A DNA stretch of 64,000 bases. Source: Calvatia gigantea. Its lineage: Eukaryota > Basidiomycota > Agaricomycetes > Agaricales > Lycoperdaceae. Shown piece after piece: positions 1 through 11,565 of this stretch (the stretch's first letter is position 1; each line of letters opens with the position of its first letter). Both the position numbers and the translations under genes were made by a program. Under the pieces are notes generated by a model. It was not told the origin of the DNA. It was given only the letters and a program-made list of their open reading frames with translations, and ran no database searches. The stretch spans positions 2,108,001-2,172,000 of the forward strand of contig JACAAK010000007.1 in NCBI GenBank assembly GCA_025093985.1, in the 5' to 3' direction.

Positions 1-524
1 ATCTTCGTTATCCAAATCCAAGCAACATACATCCATAAGCAACCAGTCCTCCCTCAGCGTTCATAAAATCCGTGCGGGTGTATGCCAATTGCTTCCCCAT
101 CCCTGTCAAAGTTGTCTTTGCATGGAGTACGTCACCCACCCGACCAGCGGGTCGAACGAAGGAAGTCCCAATGTCAGTAGAAACACCCGTCATGTAGTGT
201 CCTTTCGTAGCGACAGCTAATGAGCCGAGGGTGTCCGTCAACGAGAGGACGAGACCACCATGGACTACGCATGATATTTCGTCATTGGAGGGCAATATTT
301 CCATTCAGGCGTTGGCGTACCAGTCTGGACAGTGAACCATTAATATTAAATTCCATTACATGAGCATAGTTTGCAAGGATCGATAGACGTACCCCAACGC
401 GGTTTGCTAAAATTTGTATGACAATCAGCATTCAACCACACTAACAAGCTTTAAACTAACTATTATAATGCTCGACCTTTAGTGAGGTTTCGACATATCC
501 AGGCGTCGCCTTGTGAATTTGTAA
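1..524 (-). CDS. Acyl-CoA thioesterase, ACOT13/PaaI hotdog family (partial)
   Basis: The minus strand encodes a hotdog-fold thioesterase of the ACOT13/PaaI type, which hydrolyses acyl-CoA thioesters. Visible exons are about 524-461 (ATPGYVETSLKVEHYN, matching the strand before the active site), a 14-nt exon at 406-393 (NRVG) and about 264-31 (VHGGLVLSLTDTLGSLAV). The HGG signature and the following helix are intact, and SVDMN-like residues appear as GVSTDIGTSFVRPAG. A GTATGT donor at 30-25 means the last exon lies beyond the left edge. The first exon or exons upstream of 524 were not resolved. The phase between the 14-nt exon and the HGG exon is off by one, so either a splice site is misplaced or a base is missing. 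The family call rests on the HGG region and is fairly safe; the exon ends are not. Confidence 0.6.
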
Positions 525-971
525 CTGTAAGGGGTTGTTAAATGCCAGGTACCGCATTGTCTACGGCAGCTCACTTGTGGAAAGCATTGTACATCATGGC
601 CTGAAACAGACATAACTCACATCCGGCCGCACCGAGGTTCCAAGGGGATTGACGGACCTTTGGTATTGAGGAAGTCCTTCCAGACCTGCAGAACGATTAA
701 GATTAAGTTGGCGTTGAAAATGTTTGGGACATACTCGACGTGTGAAACGAAGGCAAGCGGCCATGGGCGAAGGTGCTTGAACAGTAATAAAATACTTAGA
801 ATGTGAGCAAGTGCTGGACGTTGGACCTCCGGAATTCGGTCACCGAAGAATAACCAAAAGTCCCGGTAATTCCCTGCACTTATAGGTGGGTGTCTTGTTT
901 GTCACATCACATCCCAAATCACTGTGAGTGACGAAGATCTCTCAGCGGCCGCTCACCTTTGCGAACGACTA

Positions 972-2710
972 ATGAGCTGGAAATCGCATTTCAACCAAGG
1001 GGTAGCGCTATTTAAGCAAGGTCAACGTGTCGAGGCTCTAGAGCAGTTCAACCAGGTACGGGCTCACATCCGAATTTTCACCCTATTACGGGTCTAACCT
1101 CGTCAGATAGGCGCTCACCAACGGTGGCGAAAATCAGTTCATTCTCTACGATTCACGCGCAGCAGTCCATGAAAGCCTCAATAATCCCAAAGACGCCCTC
1201 CGCGACGCGAAATTGACCATAAAAGTCGCGCCTCAACAATGGCAAGGCTACGGCCGTGCAGCCCGTCTGTTCAAGAAGACCCACAAATTTGACGCCTCAC
1301 TCAAGATGGTTGACTATGCTCTCACATATGTCAAGCCAGAGGACCACAGACGCCGCGAAGAATTTTTTAATCTGAAACAAGAAATCTTAAATACCCAGGA
1401 GGCGGTTGCCGCTCGCAAGCGGAAGATGCAGAACCAAATGCTCAAGCTGCCAGTCGAAATCTATGACGAAATCTTCCAATTCGTCATGGCGGAGGATAAC
1501 GCACAAGTTATCAAACTGCTGCACGTCTGTGGGCATTGGCGACGGATTATTTGGGAGACGCCTGGGCTTTGGCATACATTGGTTCTTTCCAAGTCGCGCG
1601 GAGACCAAAAAGCTGCATTATGGCTCGAAAGATCGGCTGGTCGCATTCGGGAGCTACATGTCCTTCCCAATTACACTTCTAAACAATGGCCAGAGAGGCC
1701 GAACTTCTTTCAACATATAGACTGGTCTCACCTCCACGTTTGCAGAATTTATCAACCCGATCTGATACGACACACCGAGCCGCACTCGATGTTCCGCAGC
1801 CTCGAACAACTAGAAGTTGATGCTGCAGAGCAGCAGCTTGGGGCAACATTCTTCCACTCCTGTACCAAACTGAAATCACTATCAGTTCTCCGGACCACTT
1901 TACGGCCGGAGCACCTCGAAGTGCCGCTTCCTTCTCTTTCCTCCCTTTCCCTTTGGGGCTGTTCTTTTGTCCTTCCAATGGACTTCGTCCCTATACTCAA
2001 CGCCAATCCTCAACTAGAGTCTCTCTCCTTGAATGTTGTCATGTCAGTGAAAGTCGGAATCGTTCCTCTTGAACCCTCAGACTTTGAAAACCGTCCCAGT
2101 CTCGAAAAGCTGAAGACTCTGGAAGCGATCCATGCTCCGTGGGCTACCTCTACTTTACTTTTGGACATCCCGGTGTTACAAACTCTGCGGATCCATTATA
2201 TTTACGCCAACTCTCTGAGTGACCACCTTACGTATTGGATATCCACGTGCCCGAGATCCTTGACAGAACTCAGTTTGCGCAATATTAAGGTTAGCAAGGC
2301 CATTCTTATTCGCCTTGTGCAAGCCATCCCTATGATCGAGGTCCTGGAACTTACCGAGCTGTATGGCGTGAGCAACAGTATTATCGACGCTCTCGTGGAG
2401 ATGGAAGCAACAACAGAAGAGGGGACACGCCTTCCTTGTCCTATGTCCCCGACTTCGACATCTTGACGTCTCGAACTGTGCAGATGTTGAGACATGTGCA
2501 CTGCACGCTCTCGTAAAACAGCGACTTGCGCTTTCAGCAGCCGGAGATGGCGAACTGGGTTTGAGGGTTAGCAAGCTGGAGGTATTGAAGATGGACGGGT
2601 GCCCGAGGGTTGATGTATTATGGGTCCCGTGGTTCCGCGAGCATGTCCCCGTCGTGGGCTGTATCTACGCACCAAAGAAGACGAAGAGAGGTGTTGCAAA
2701 AAGAGTGTGA
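972..2710 (+). CDS. TPR/F-box/leucine-rich-repeat protein
   Basis: Exon 1 (972-1055) encodes MSWKSHFNQGVALFKQGQ, a TPR-like helix pair. A 55-nt intron (1056-1110, GTACGG..ATAG) is followed by exon 2 in the same phase. The protein continues with more TPR-like sequence, then an F-box at about codons 155-195 (LPVEIYDEIFQFVM followed by a VCGHWRRI-type second helix), then leucine-rich repeats. Such proteins normally bind Skp1 through the F-box and recruit substrates to SCF ubiquitin ligases through the repeats. The substrate is unknown. The first frame stops at 2466, but the next frame continues with clear LRR sequence (CPRLRHLDVSNCADVE, LKMDGCPRVD) to a stop at 2708-2710. A one-base offset therefore lies near 2400-2450. 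The gene is either a sequence error or a frame-broken copy. Confidence 0.75.
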
Positions 2711-3187
2711 GCCCATATATCTCGATATTTTTTTCCGGGTTATTGATAGTCTGGGATATAGAAACGGTGTGTAGATATGCACACACGACACACAGCAGCC
2801 CTCTTCGACTTGCAAAGTTGGCCTCCGTTACATGCCTCCACCCTCGTGGCTCCGTATTTCGTTGACGTCATTCTTGTCACTCTCAAACTCGGAAATCAAA
2901 TCCTAATTCCTTTTGTATTCGACCGCACAATCCATCGTGCGGTCCCCTTATGTGCCCGTCTCATGTTCCATGAGAACCAGGGTGAACACGCACATCAGCT
3001 CACGTCGGCAATGTCAGTAAGAAAACACGTTGAAATCTTTGACTTTTGAAGCTCCATAACGCTGTACAATCATTACTTGATTTTGGTCTCAAACATAATA
3101 CAAATATTTGTTTAATTCGACTCCCAGGAACTTCGCGAGGGCAGTTTCAACCCTTGAGAATCAAGACTCGCCGGACGGCTTTCTCCC

Positions 3188-4009
3188 CTAATCTTTGCGA
3201 AGTCCGTATTCCTTCACATGGGCATGGTTGACCTTGTAAGTCGCCAATTCGCCGATTTGCTCAACATGTGACTTGATACCCTCTGGATCCTGGATGCATA
3301 GGGTGTGGTGCTATTCAAAGTTATCAGTGATTGAAGACCAACTTTATCGACACGATGCCTGGGCAGAAATCCCTAACCTCAACTGTAGTCCATCCCCCGA
3401 GGAAGTAGAAAGAACCGGGACGCTCCAGGGTCTCACCAAAGGCGAACGGTGGGTGTTCATTGGCCCGCGGCGCTCGATGACTATGATCAATCATGCTGAG
3501 CATGACGCCTTTGAATGCCTCCTTTTTCGCCGGAACATCTCTTTCTTTAACTTCGAGGGTAACAATCTCAGTGACTGGGGAGGTCAATGCGATCCTGGTG
3601 GTGTGGCTGAAGGAGACATGGACCATCTTGGGATCCCCGGCAACCAGTGGTCCCAACTTTTCGCCAACTTTCGGGTAATCTTTGTCCTCCATCAATGCTT
3701 TATGGTCTTCATACGAGTCCCAGACTAAAACGTGCATCAGTCAAGAGAATGGAGTGTATGGGAAAGAGCTACCAAGGAGGAACCACCTCGTATTTGGTTC
3801 CTCAATGCCAGTCGCTACGTATATGCTTTAGGCATTGGTTAGTATGGAATTACGGAAGATCGATATGTTTGATCTAAGAAAAGATCGCTGATAACGCACT
3901 GTTGGAGACCCTTTGTGGTACGGATGAGCTCAAAAAGCTCGTGGGCAAGGTTGGAGTCATCTTGAAAGGCCTGGGAAGCGGTGAAGGTGAGGATTTCGAG
4001 TACGGGCAT
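3188..4009 (-). CDS. Dimeric alpha/beta-barrel (ABM-like) protein
   Basis: Four exons on the minus strand (4009-3900, 3825-3773, 3724-3378, 3310-3188) sum to 633 nt, giving 210 residues. All three introns have GT-AG ends. The spliced N-terminus reads MPVLEILTFTAS, then GLQHIYVATGIEEP, then LVWDSYEDHKAL. This is the pattern of the ferredoxin-like antibiotic-biosynthesis-monooxygenase (ABM) or stress-responsive alpha/beta-barrel fold. At about 210 residues it could hold two such units, since the C-terminal exon (PEGIKSHVEQIGEL) also looks like the helix of a barrel half. These domains range from cofactor-free monooxygenases to non-catalytic proteins, so the reaction cannot be told. Splicing is consistent in frame throughout. 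The gene stands alone between the F-box gene and a 1.6-kb non-coding gap. Confidence 0.7.
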
Positions 4010-5613
4010 GATCTAGGCAGATTGAGGTGTTCGGCTTTACTGATGGTGGCGATTAAATAGTTGGGGTCGGTTACCCAAAGGTGATGCTAAGGGGTAAACC
4101 GTAAAGATGCGATTGGTGAGCAGTCATCACGCTTTTGTCAGGCGATGGGGATGAAAGGCGAATTGGTTTCCATCTCCGCGCTTAGTAGGACGTCGCTTCG
4201 CATGGGAGATTTGGTATCATACCAGCTCTGATGACTACCGCATATGGCACAAAATGTCGTTTGGTAAGGGAGAAACTAACATTATTGGAGATAGAACTCA
4301 TGGAGCAAAACTCATCGTTCAGTCGTACTGCGTAGATATGTTATATTATTGTTGTTTAATAAGGGTGGTCACACAACTTGTCAAGGGGGTGGGCATCAGC
4401 CTGGCTGTGACCTGGTCTGTACAATCGGACTATGCTATCTCTCTGATGGAAAGGTGGATATCACGGCTTCCCATTGAGGCACCTGACCCATCCCTTCTTC
4501 CTGTGGAGTGGACCGTGCTGGATCCTGTAAAGGCACCTAGAGCCCGTGATGGTGGCGGCGAAGTAATTGACTTCGTTGCTTTTACTTGACTTCTTTACTC
4601 CAGTTCGCGATAGTCCTCTGGGTTGTGTAGCCCGTGTGAATGTCACCCTAGCGTTACAAATTTGGGCACTTGAAGCTTGAAGTTTGGATTACCGCAAGGG
4701 ACGGACGAGCTCGCTGTCTTCGGTGGTGGGGGGCTCGGTAAACCGGGACTCGATGTACACAAAAGAACTGACGAGACATGCAGTTGTGACACGGACACTG
4801 TCGCTCATTGAATGTTTGGGCCAGGAACGTATCGAAAGTCGGAGGCATAAAAAATGCATTTGGTTTTGGGGTGTGCTGCCGTCAGGGGCTGGGACCTGGG
4901 GTAGGGAACCCGGGAGCGGGAACCCTCAAAGTTAGCCATAGCGTCGATGACTGGAGTCACATCTTTGCCTCCTTGCGGAATTTTTGTTCATGATACATGA
5001 TTCCACAAGACAAAGAGGGTCAGGCACCTCTACCGCGCGGAAATATTGTGGTGTTTTCAAGAAGAACGACTGAGGTTCCAGCCATAGTAGCCAAATAAAT
5101 CGAAGTGAGAGACGCCTGCTGCCAATATCGTTACTCCGCGAGACCCTGTAGAATGTGGTTTATCGCCATATTGCGAAGGCGTTGGAGTCGCATTAAGACA
5201 TAAACCGTGTGTATTAATCGTGAAAGGAGCCTTAAACGATGGGCGGGTAGGAAACCAGGTTCCGCCCATGCTCAGCGGTTGCGCGCAATTGTCGAGATTT
5301 TATGTCTCGTCCTGTTCATGAAGCTGGTAGGTAGACCGCATAACAAATGTTCAAGATCTGGAGGAATAGTATGGATATATTTGTTGTAGGAATGACATAG
5401 GAAACTTTATCGAGAGGGGCTATTTCTGTGAGTTGCTTGGATGGAGAGTGGTCTGTGCGCAGTGGTGTGTGAGGAAAGTGGCACGTGGTTTCCAGAATGT
5501 AGTGACACCGATTGTAATAACTTGTCATCCACCCATAACACACTGGATACTGTTTTTCCCTCTTGTCCTCAACAATCCGCTTGTCTGCTCGGTGCTCAAT
5601 CGCCTTTGTTCTC
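4010..5613. other. Intergenic, no supported gene
   Basis: This is about 1.6 kb between the divergent ABM-like and Red1-like genes. Open frames up to about 110 codons occur, but none shows a recognisable domain, a convincing splice pattern or protein-like composition. It presumably holds both promoters. No repeat or RNA gene was recognised. Confidence 0.5.
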
Positions 5614-8600
5614 ATGGCAGCCATTTCTTCGCCAGCTGTAGTGCCTCCTGGCTCTTCCTCGGATGCCTCCTCACTCCGTGCCGCGGCCCTCAAGACTCTT
5701 AAGATGGGTAAACGTCGTCGGCCTGTGCCTGGACAAACTCCTACTCCGCTTGCCAGACCCGTGCCTCAAGATATTTTGCAACTTGATTATGGTCAAGATG
5801 ACACTACATCAGAGTTGCCGCAAGCTCTTCACAGGTCTCCTTCTCCGGTGGCTGGCCCTGTTCATTCTGTCCTATCTCCACCACGTCCCGTCCATGAGGC
5901 TGACGTAGATATGCGCGAGGAGGGAGAAATAAGTGACGAAGATACTTCGCCGGGTGAAGCCAGCTCCCTGCAACCACTGGTGGACCAAACCAATGGCGTC
6001 ACCAAATCCGTCCAAAACGGCTACCCTTCAGGATCAAAGTCTCCTGTGCCCCAGCTTCTTACTCGCTTATCTATGCCTCAGTCACCCCAATCACCTGCGG
6101 CGTACTCCACTGCATCGTCGGTCCCGTATACTGGTCGAGGACGCTCAGTCCCTGTTTCGGATAATCAAGTCTCTACAAACGCATCCGCGCCTTACTTTTC
6201 ACATACTTCCAGAAGGGAACGGAGCCCAATCATTCGGGAACCCATTTTGTCGCCTGATATGTCGAATGGTTATGTGCCCTCGTACGACCCAACAGGTTAC
6301 ACGATGGATCGTCATGAGATTCGTCCCGGCCTCTTCAGTAAGTTGTAATCACCCGCCTTTCAAAATATTCTCACTTATTCATGCGCAGTGACACAAATGG
6401 AATATGATGCTGCCAAGGATATTGTGCTTGATCTTCTCGGTTGGGGTGTTCCTCCCCAGTACTTAGTCAGTTGTGGTCTCAGCAAAGAACTGGTTTTCTA
6501 TGTCTTCACCGACTTGAGGCTCAGACTTCCCCCTAACCTAAACATGCATGACCTTTCTCATGACGGTGATGCACTTGTCTCTGCATCGCCAAGTCATGAT
6601 GACAACTTGATTGGAAATCAACTCGCTTCTCGTATCGGCAACATTGTTGATGATATGCAGGCACTCGGTCGGTCGTCCGTATCGCCGGGCGTGGGTGCTC
6701 ATTCGACACCATTCACTGCTACGTCCGTCGCCGTCGTGGCCCCGACCCCCGAGGAGCTTGAAGACATGGAACGCCAACGGCGGGAGGAACTCCTCGCGCG
6801 CAAGAAGGCTGCCCTGGCCTCCCGCAAGGCCAAGCACTCAATGGATGGTAGCCCCACGGCCGTTCAAAACTCTGGCGGGTCTGATGTCGACATGGAAATG
6901 GGTCCTCCTGCTCCTAGTGAAACGGTGGAGAACTTCCTGAAGAGTATTAGTCCAAATAACCAGGTTTGCTAGCTCTCGTCATTCGTACTCAGTCAATTCT
7001 TAGTATAATTCTTCCATAGGGAGAATTTGTACCACCGTCAGACCAGATGCCCATTGAGTCCTCAGCGGCGGTTAGTGATAGCGCAGAAACGGATGAAATT
7101 CCAGGTCTCGACAGTTCTCGATCTGGCTTTACTACCATTCCATCACCCACCCCAAGCCAGTACCTTACACCACCGTCCTCGGCGGATAGCGTTACTACCC
7201 CCTCTGCTCAAGTTCGGCTACCGCCAGAATCAGCTTTCAGTCTCCCAAGTCGCACCAGAAGTACGAGGCGACCCGTTGCATCCGATTTTGTCGACGTCGA
7301 GGACGCTCGTTCACCTTCTAATTTCGATCCATCAAATGGGGTGAAACGGAAACCGCACTCTGGCATGAACTTTGCCAATATCACCAACATGCGCCGGTGC
7401 ATCATTGATCTGAGCGACAGCGAAGGCGACGACGATCCAGCTGATAGCTCCGAGGGCATCAAACGGCCACACACAGTGTCTAATCCACGGATACTCTACA
7501 ACTTCAACAATTCCCGGATTCCCATATCAACTCCAACCCCTTTCGCATCCGCGAAGACGAGATCGACTACTGTCACACCATCACCCGAGGCTTCTGCCCT
7601 TGAGCTTCGAATTCTCAAGATGCGGGAAGAGATAGCCCAGCTTGAACAAAATATGAAGCGGAAAGCGGTATGACTCTTGCTTTTACGATGTTTGGTCGCT
7701 CATACATACATCAGTTGGCTAAAATGAACCATTCATCGATGAACAACACGCCAGGTTCTTCTACGCCAAGTCCTGATGATGCTCCTCAGCAGTCAGCGTT
7801 GAAGGAGTACGCAACAGATCTTCTCGTTGAGCCGATGGATCAACCCATCAACACCTTCGATCACGGCCAATTCTCCAGTACGTCTGGCTCTTTGCTGTGT
7901 GGTCTTGCCCCAACCCCAACCCCCACCAGATGAAGAAATTTCAATTTCAATACCTGATAACGGTGATTACCTCGCTTCATCTATTGGTTCTCAACTTCCG
8001 GTCGGCATAAATAATAGGCGTCCTCAACTGACCTGATGACTTTGGTCTACCTAGATGACCGCAGTCCGCACGCGTCCCCGAAGCAGATGTCTGAAGGTGT
8101 GTCATCCCTAATTTCCGCTGCTTGCCCTCACTGATTGTTTATCTTCCCGTAACCCCAATATCTTCTGCGACTCCTGCCTCCTCAACAACTGGTGGTTGCC
8201 AATGCCTCTTCATGGGTATTTTTTGTACACCTTCCTCATTCCGGCGGCGGTTTCCTATCTGTGCCATTTTTGTCGCCAACTTGGTAAGGGCCACAAGCAC
8301 AGACAACCGAGCCGGCAAGGAATTTTTTGTTGTTTTGCTGCTGAAGGCAGCTCTGAACAGATGATTCTAACACGATGTTCTGTTTTGTTCGCATTCCTTG
8401 GATTTGTGCCAACCTACATCTTTTACAGGTTCAACCTGTCCCGGAAGCTATGGATTTAGATGACGTTATCTTGAGTTCAACTACTCATGGCGCCGACACT
8501 GCTTTAACATTGTCGGCACGGGTATGTCCCCTTCCTTCGTTTTAATTATTGCTATCCCCGCAGGCGTTTCCTGGCCAGCCGCTGGATCACTGACGTTGGC

Positions 8601-9412
8601 CACTTCAACTTTTTTAAACTTCTAGATATCACAAGATATATATGAACACCCATTTGAACCTCAATCCTCTTTGGACACCTCCCCTACCCCACTAGACCGG
8701 TCTTTTTGGCCCTATCAATCCACTCTCTTGAGCTACCCCCTACTACGCGCACAAATGACCCCGCCACGATTGACCCCTGCGGAACCTTTCCTTTCTGACT
8801 CGGCTTTCCCTCTTACTCAAGAAAATAACACCCTTAATAGCGCATTGACACCCGATACTCACGCACAGCTGCCCAGCCTAGTTCTACCGGATCTACAACC
8901 ATTGAAGTTAGCGACAATTATGAAACATCTTGATCCGTCAAAGCAATTATGTCAATATGAAGTTCCCGGTGGAGGTGTTTGCCGTGATGAAGGATGTAAT
9001 GACGTGCATCTCAGTCGTTTGCCGATGGATATTGATGGGGAGGCGTTGGAACCAACTGGTGCGTAGTCGATTTACTTTTCGGTCACCTATGGGTAAAAGA
9101 AAGCTTATGCATCTTTTCCCTCCCATGTTTTGTTCGTCCTCTCTCATATTTTTGGTTCGCGTTCTTCTCTGTCTCGTCTCTGCTTCTTTTCCCTTCTTTT
9201 TTTATCCCCTTGACGCAGATCAAGAAACTGCCAACTTTCTGTTAGGCGCGATGCCCCTTGAGTGGCAATCGAGGAATAACGTCACTGTGGGCAAGATGAT
9301 CGCCGCACTGACCTTGGTGCGGCAATCGTCATCCCTCATGACACTCAGCTTTGAGGAGCGCGTAGGGCGAGCACTGCTCGTTCTTGAACCACCACCGCCG
9401 GTACCGAAATAA
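5614..9412 (+). CDS. Red1/ZFC3H1-like zinc-finger protein (zf-C3H1)
   Basis: This is a long, mostly disordered protein ending in a C3H-type finger, LCQYEVPGGGVCRDEGC plus NDVHLSR, at about 8950-9020. It fits the 'putative zinc-finger' zf-C3H1 domain of fission-yeast Red1 and human ZFC3H1, which link the Mtr4-type helicase to the nuclear exosome for RNA decay. The start MAAISSPAVVPPG was chosen; an in-frame ATG at 5563 is possible. Clear introns are 6338-6388, 6964-7019, 7668-7714, 7878-7929, 8522-8625 and 9059-9218. The acidic segment MREEGEISDEDTS, a structured block after 6389 (DIVLDLLGWGVPPQYLVSCG) and a coiled coil near 7600 (ELRILKMREEIAQLEQNM) are visible. Exons between 7960 and 8428 are uncertain; DDRSPHASPKQMSE near 8055 is one candidate. 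The exosome role is inferred from the finger. Confidence 0.65.
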
Positions 9413-11059
9413 CATATTAGAAGACCAAGATGCTACTGGGACTTGCGGAAGCAATGGGAAAGGCGTTTCATCGACTGGCTGATTCCGACCAAGTTTACCA
9501 TACGTACCTCCGAGCCCATTGAAAACCTGACGGCACGCGGCAAATGGCATTGAATCCCTCTCTCGGCTTGCTGAAGGAGCGAAGAACAGACCACACGGAA
9601 CGCCTTGTAAGTGCGGAACCAAGAGGTCCGTTGGGCGTTGGTCGTTGGAAGGATTAAAAGATGTGTAAAAAAAATTTTAAAAAAAGACTGATTCTAAAAA
9701 ATGACATGAAAAAAAGAATCAATTGAAAAGAGCGCATCGGCGCCATTCCCCTCGCACGCCAGGGATGGTGTGAGTGGACCACATGAACTTATTTGCATTG
9801 TTGGTTGCATTCGGCATTTTTTCATTTCTCACCTTCTCTCTCACTGGGGCCTTCCTTTTGCCCTGGTGCAGGCTCGCGGACTAGCTAGATTGTTTGTACA
9901 TATATCTTTTGGAATTCAAGGATATTAATTTTAAAAAAGGTGTGAACTAAAGCAAGTTAGATGATGTTGATGATGGATCACGTTGGTCAAGTGTTTTTAA
10001 TGAATCAAGACCGATGCAGAACGGAGAGATAAGCGACGACAACAGTTGAATGGTGATGTCAGGAGAGACGTCGCGGCCGGAAGAAGGTCGATAGTGCGAC
10101 TGGGGATGTACAAAGGAACTTCTTTTGTAAGGGAGTAGTTTGACAGGTATGTTGACGGGATCAGTGAGGGTAGGAAGGTTTGTGGGGTCTGTTACGAAAG
10201 GCATAGGGAAGTGTTCGAAGGAGAAAGGGAGAACATCCTGTCAATACTGTTGCGTAGCAGCTAGTGACCCGGAAACAGGAAACAGGAAAAGGAGGGAAGG
10301 GCGGACGACGAGTCACGGAAGAAAGGTAAGAGAATTTCTCTATAAGATCGAGGGAAGGAACACGTGAAGCCTTAATCTGGTTGTCCACCCCGCTCGGAGG
10401 ATGGTGGGCGTCGCGAGTACGAATCAAGAATTGGAGAGCCGTGAACCTGCCGTACTTAGTACTTACAACAGCTGAGCGCTGAAACACGGTGCCCAGGGCA
10501 GCAGGGTGCTAGTAGGGCTCTAATTACCAGAATGGGCGGGGTACGCGGGTGCCACGCCGATACTTTCCCCTTGCTGTCGAAGTGACGGTGCAGGGATGCT
10601 CTTGGAAGATGGATATGAGATTGATGGTGTGCCCTTTGATGAGGGGATACTGTAAGTTGTCCTTGTCAATCGGCGTGCTCATCTACCGGGACACCAAGCT
10701 GGAGCGCCCACGTCTTGAGTCAGTTTCAGAGAGCTCAGAGCGACTTACGATACGATCGAATGGAACGGGGGTGTATTTTGCTATACGACGAAGTATAATA
10801 TTGGAACCCGGGGAGAGGGAAGGGGGGAGGACGGACCGGGGATTTGGGGTTCTGTGATCCCAGTTGATGGCAGGTTCCAGATTTGGATCTACTGTTGCCA
10901 TTCTGGGATGACAGACAGGAACCTGGTGCGGTCAGCAGAGGAGGCGTGGGAAGGGGTGTCACTCGGGGAAAGAGGGGCTGCCGAAGACCCAGGAGAAAGG
11001 AAGAGAGGAGCCTGCGAGAGGTGTGAGGCCTTGAGGAGGAAGGGGTTGGTAAAAGAAAA

Positions 11060-11073
11060 GGGGGGGGGGGGGG
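11060..11073 (+). repeat. G14 homopolymer
   Basis: There are fourteen consecutive G residues in the upstream region of the MADS gene, about 500 bp before its ATG. Such a run is unstable and prone to length errors in sequencing. Confidence 0.9.
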
Positions 11074-11280
11074 TCTGTGCCCGCAGTGACCCCCACATGT
11101 GAGGCGGTGCACGGGCTGTTATCTTGAGTCATCTAGGGATTAGTCGTATCGGGCAAGGCGGTTCTCGGGGTTGTCCGGATATAGAGGGTGTGTGCCTTGT
11201 TGCTTTGGTTTGTTTGGCAGTCGTTGGGGCTGTTGTTGGGATTGATGGCGTTTATCTTGCGTTGGCTTCAAAAACGAGTC

Positions 11281-11565
11281 CTGATCAACTTTCCCTTTTC
11301 GCCCTCCCACACAATTCCTTTTCCGGCCAGGCTCCGTAACCCCCTCTGCTCGTCGTCCTCGACGTCTCCGCTGGCCTTTATTCGTCCTCAAGCTCTTCAC
11401 CAAAATATCCTCCACCACGTACTCCCACAATCCCTTTGTTGTGAGTCATTAGCACTTCCCCCTTCACCACTACGCCCCTTTCCAAGCACTCGCGCTCAAT
11501 AAGCACCTTTCCGTATTTGTGTCTTCTCGTCTTCTGCTTCCTCTTCCGGCCTTCCCTATCCAACT
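11281..11565 (+). promoter_or_regulatory. C/T-rich leader/promoter of MCM1
   Basis: The 285 bp before the ATG at 11566 are strongly pyrimidine-rich on the coding strand, with repeated CCTC, TCTTC and CTTCC. This is common in core promoters and 5' leaders of highly expressed fungal genes. No TATA box was identified. Confidence 0.35.

Larger units (their letters stand above)
9413..11565. other. Intergenic, long MCM1 upstream region
   Basis: This 2.1-kb stretch has an A/T-rich patch at about 9667-9720 just after the zinc-finger gene. It then has purine/pyrimidine-skewed sequence, a 14-G run, and a C/T-rich leader before the MADS gene. Long reverse-strand frames around 10680-11430 are low-complexity Pro/Arg/Gly reading of the skewed DNA and look non-coding. 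Confidence 0.5.

Noticed and set aside
11060..11073. G14 run as a telomere or G-quadruplex element
   Set aside because: It is a single run without TTAGGG-like repeats or further G-tracts in register; kept only as a homopolymer.
10683..11430. Long reverse frames rich in Pro, Arg and Gly
   Set aside because: They follow the strong purine/pyrimidine skew upstream of MCM1 and look like compositional artefacts.
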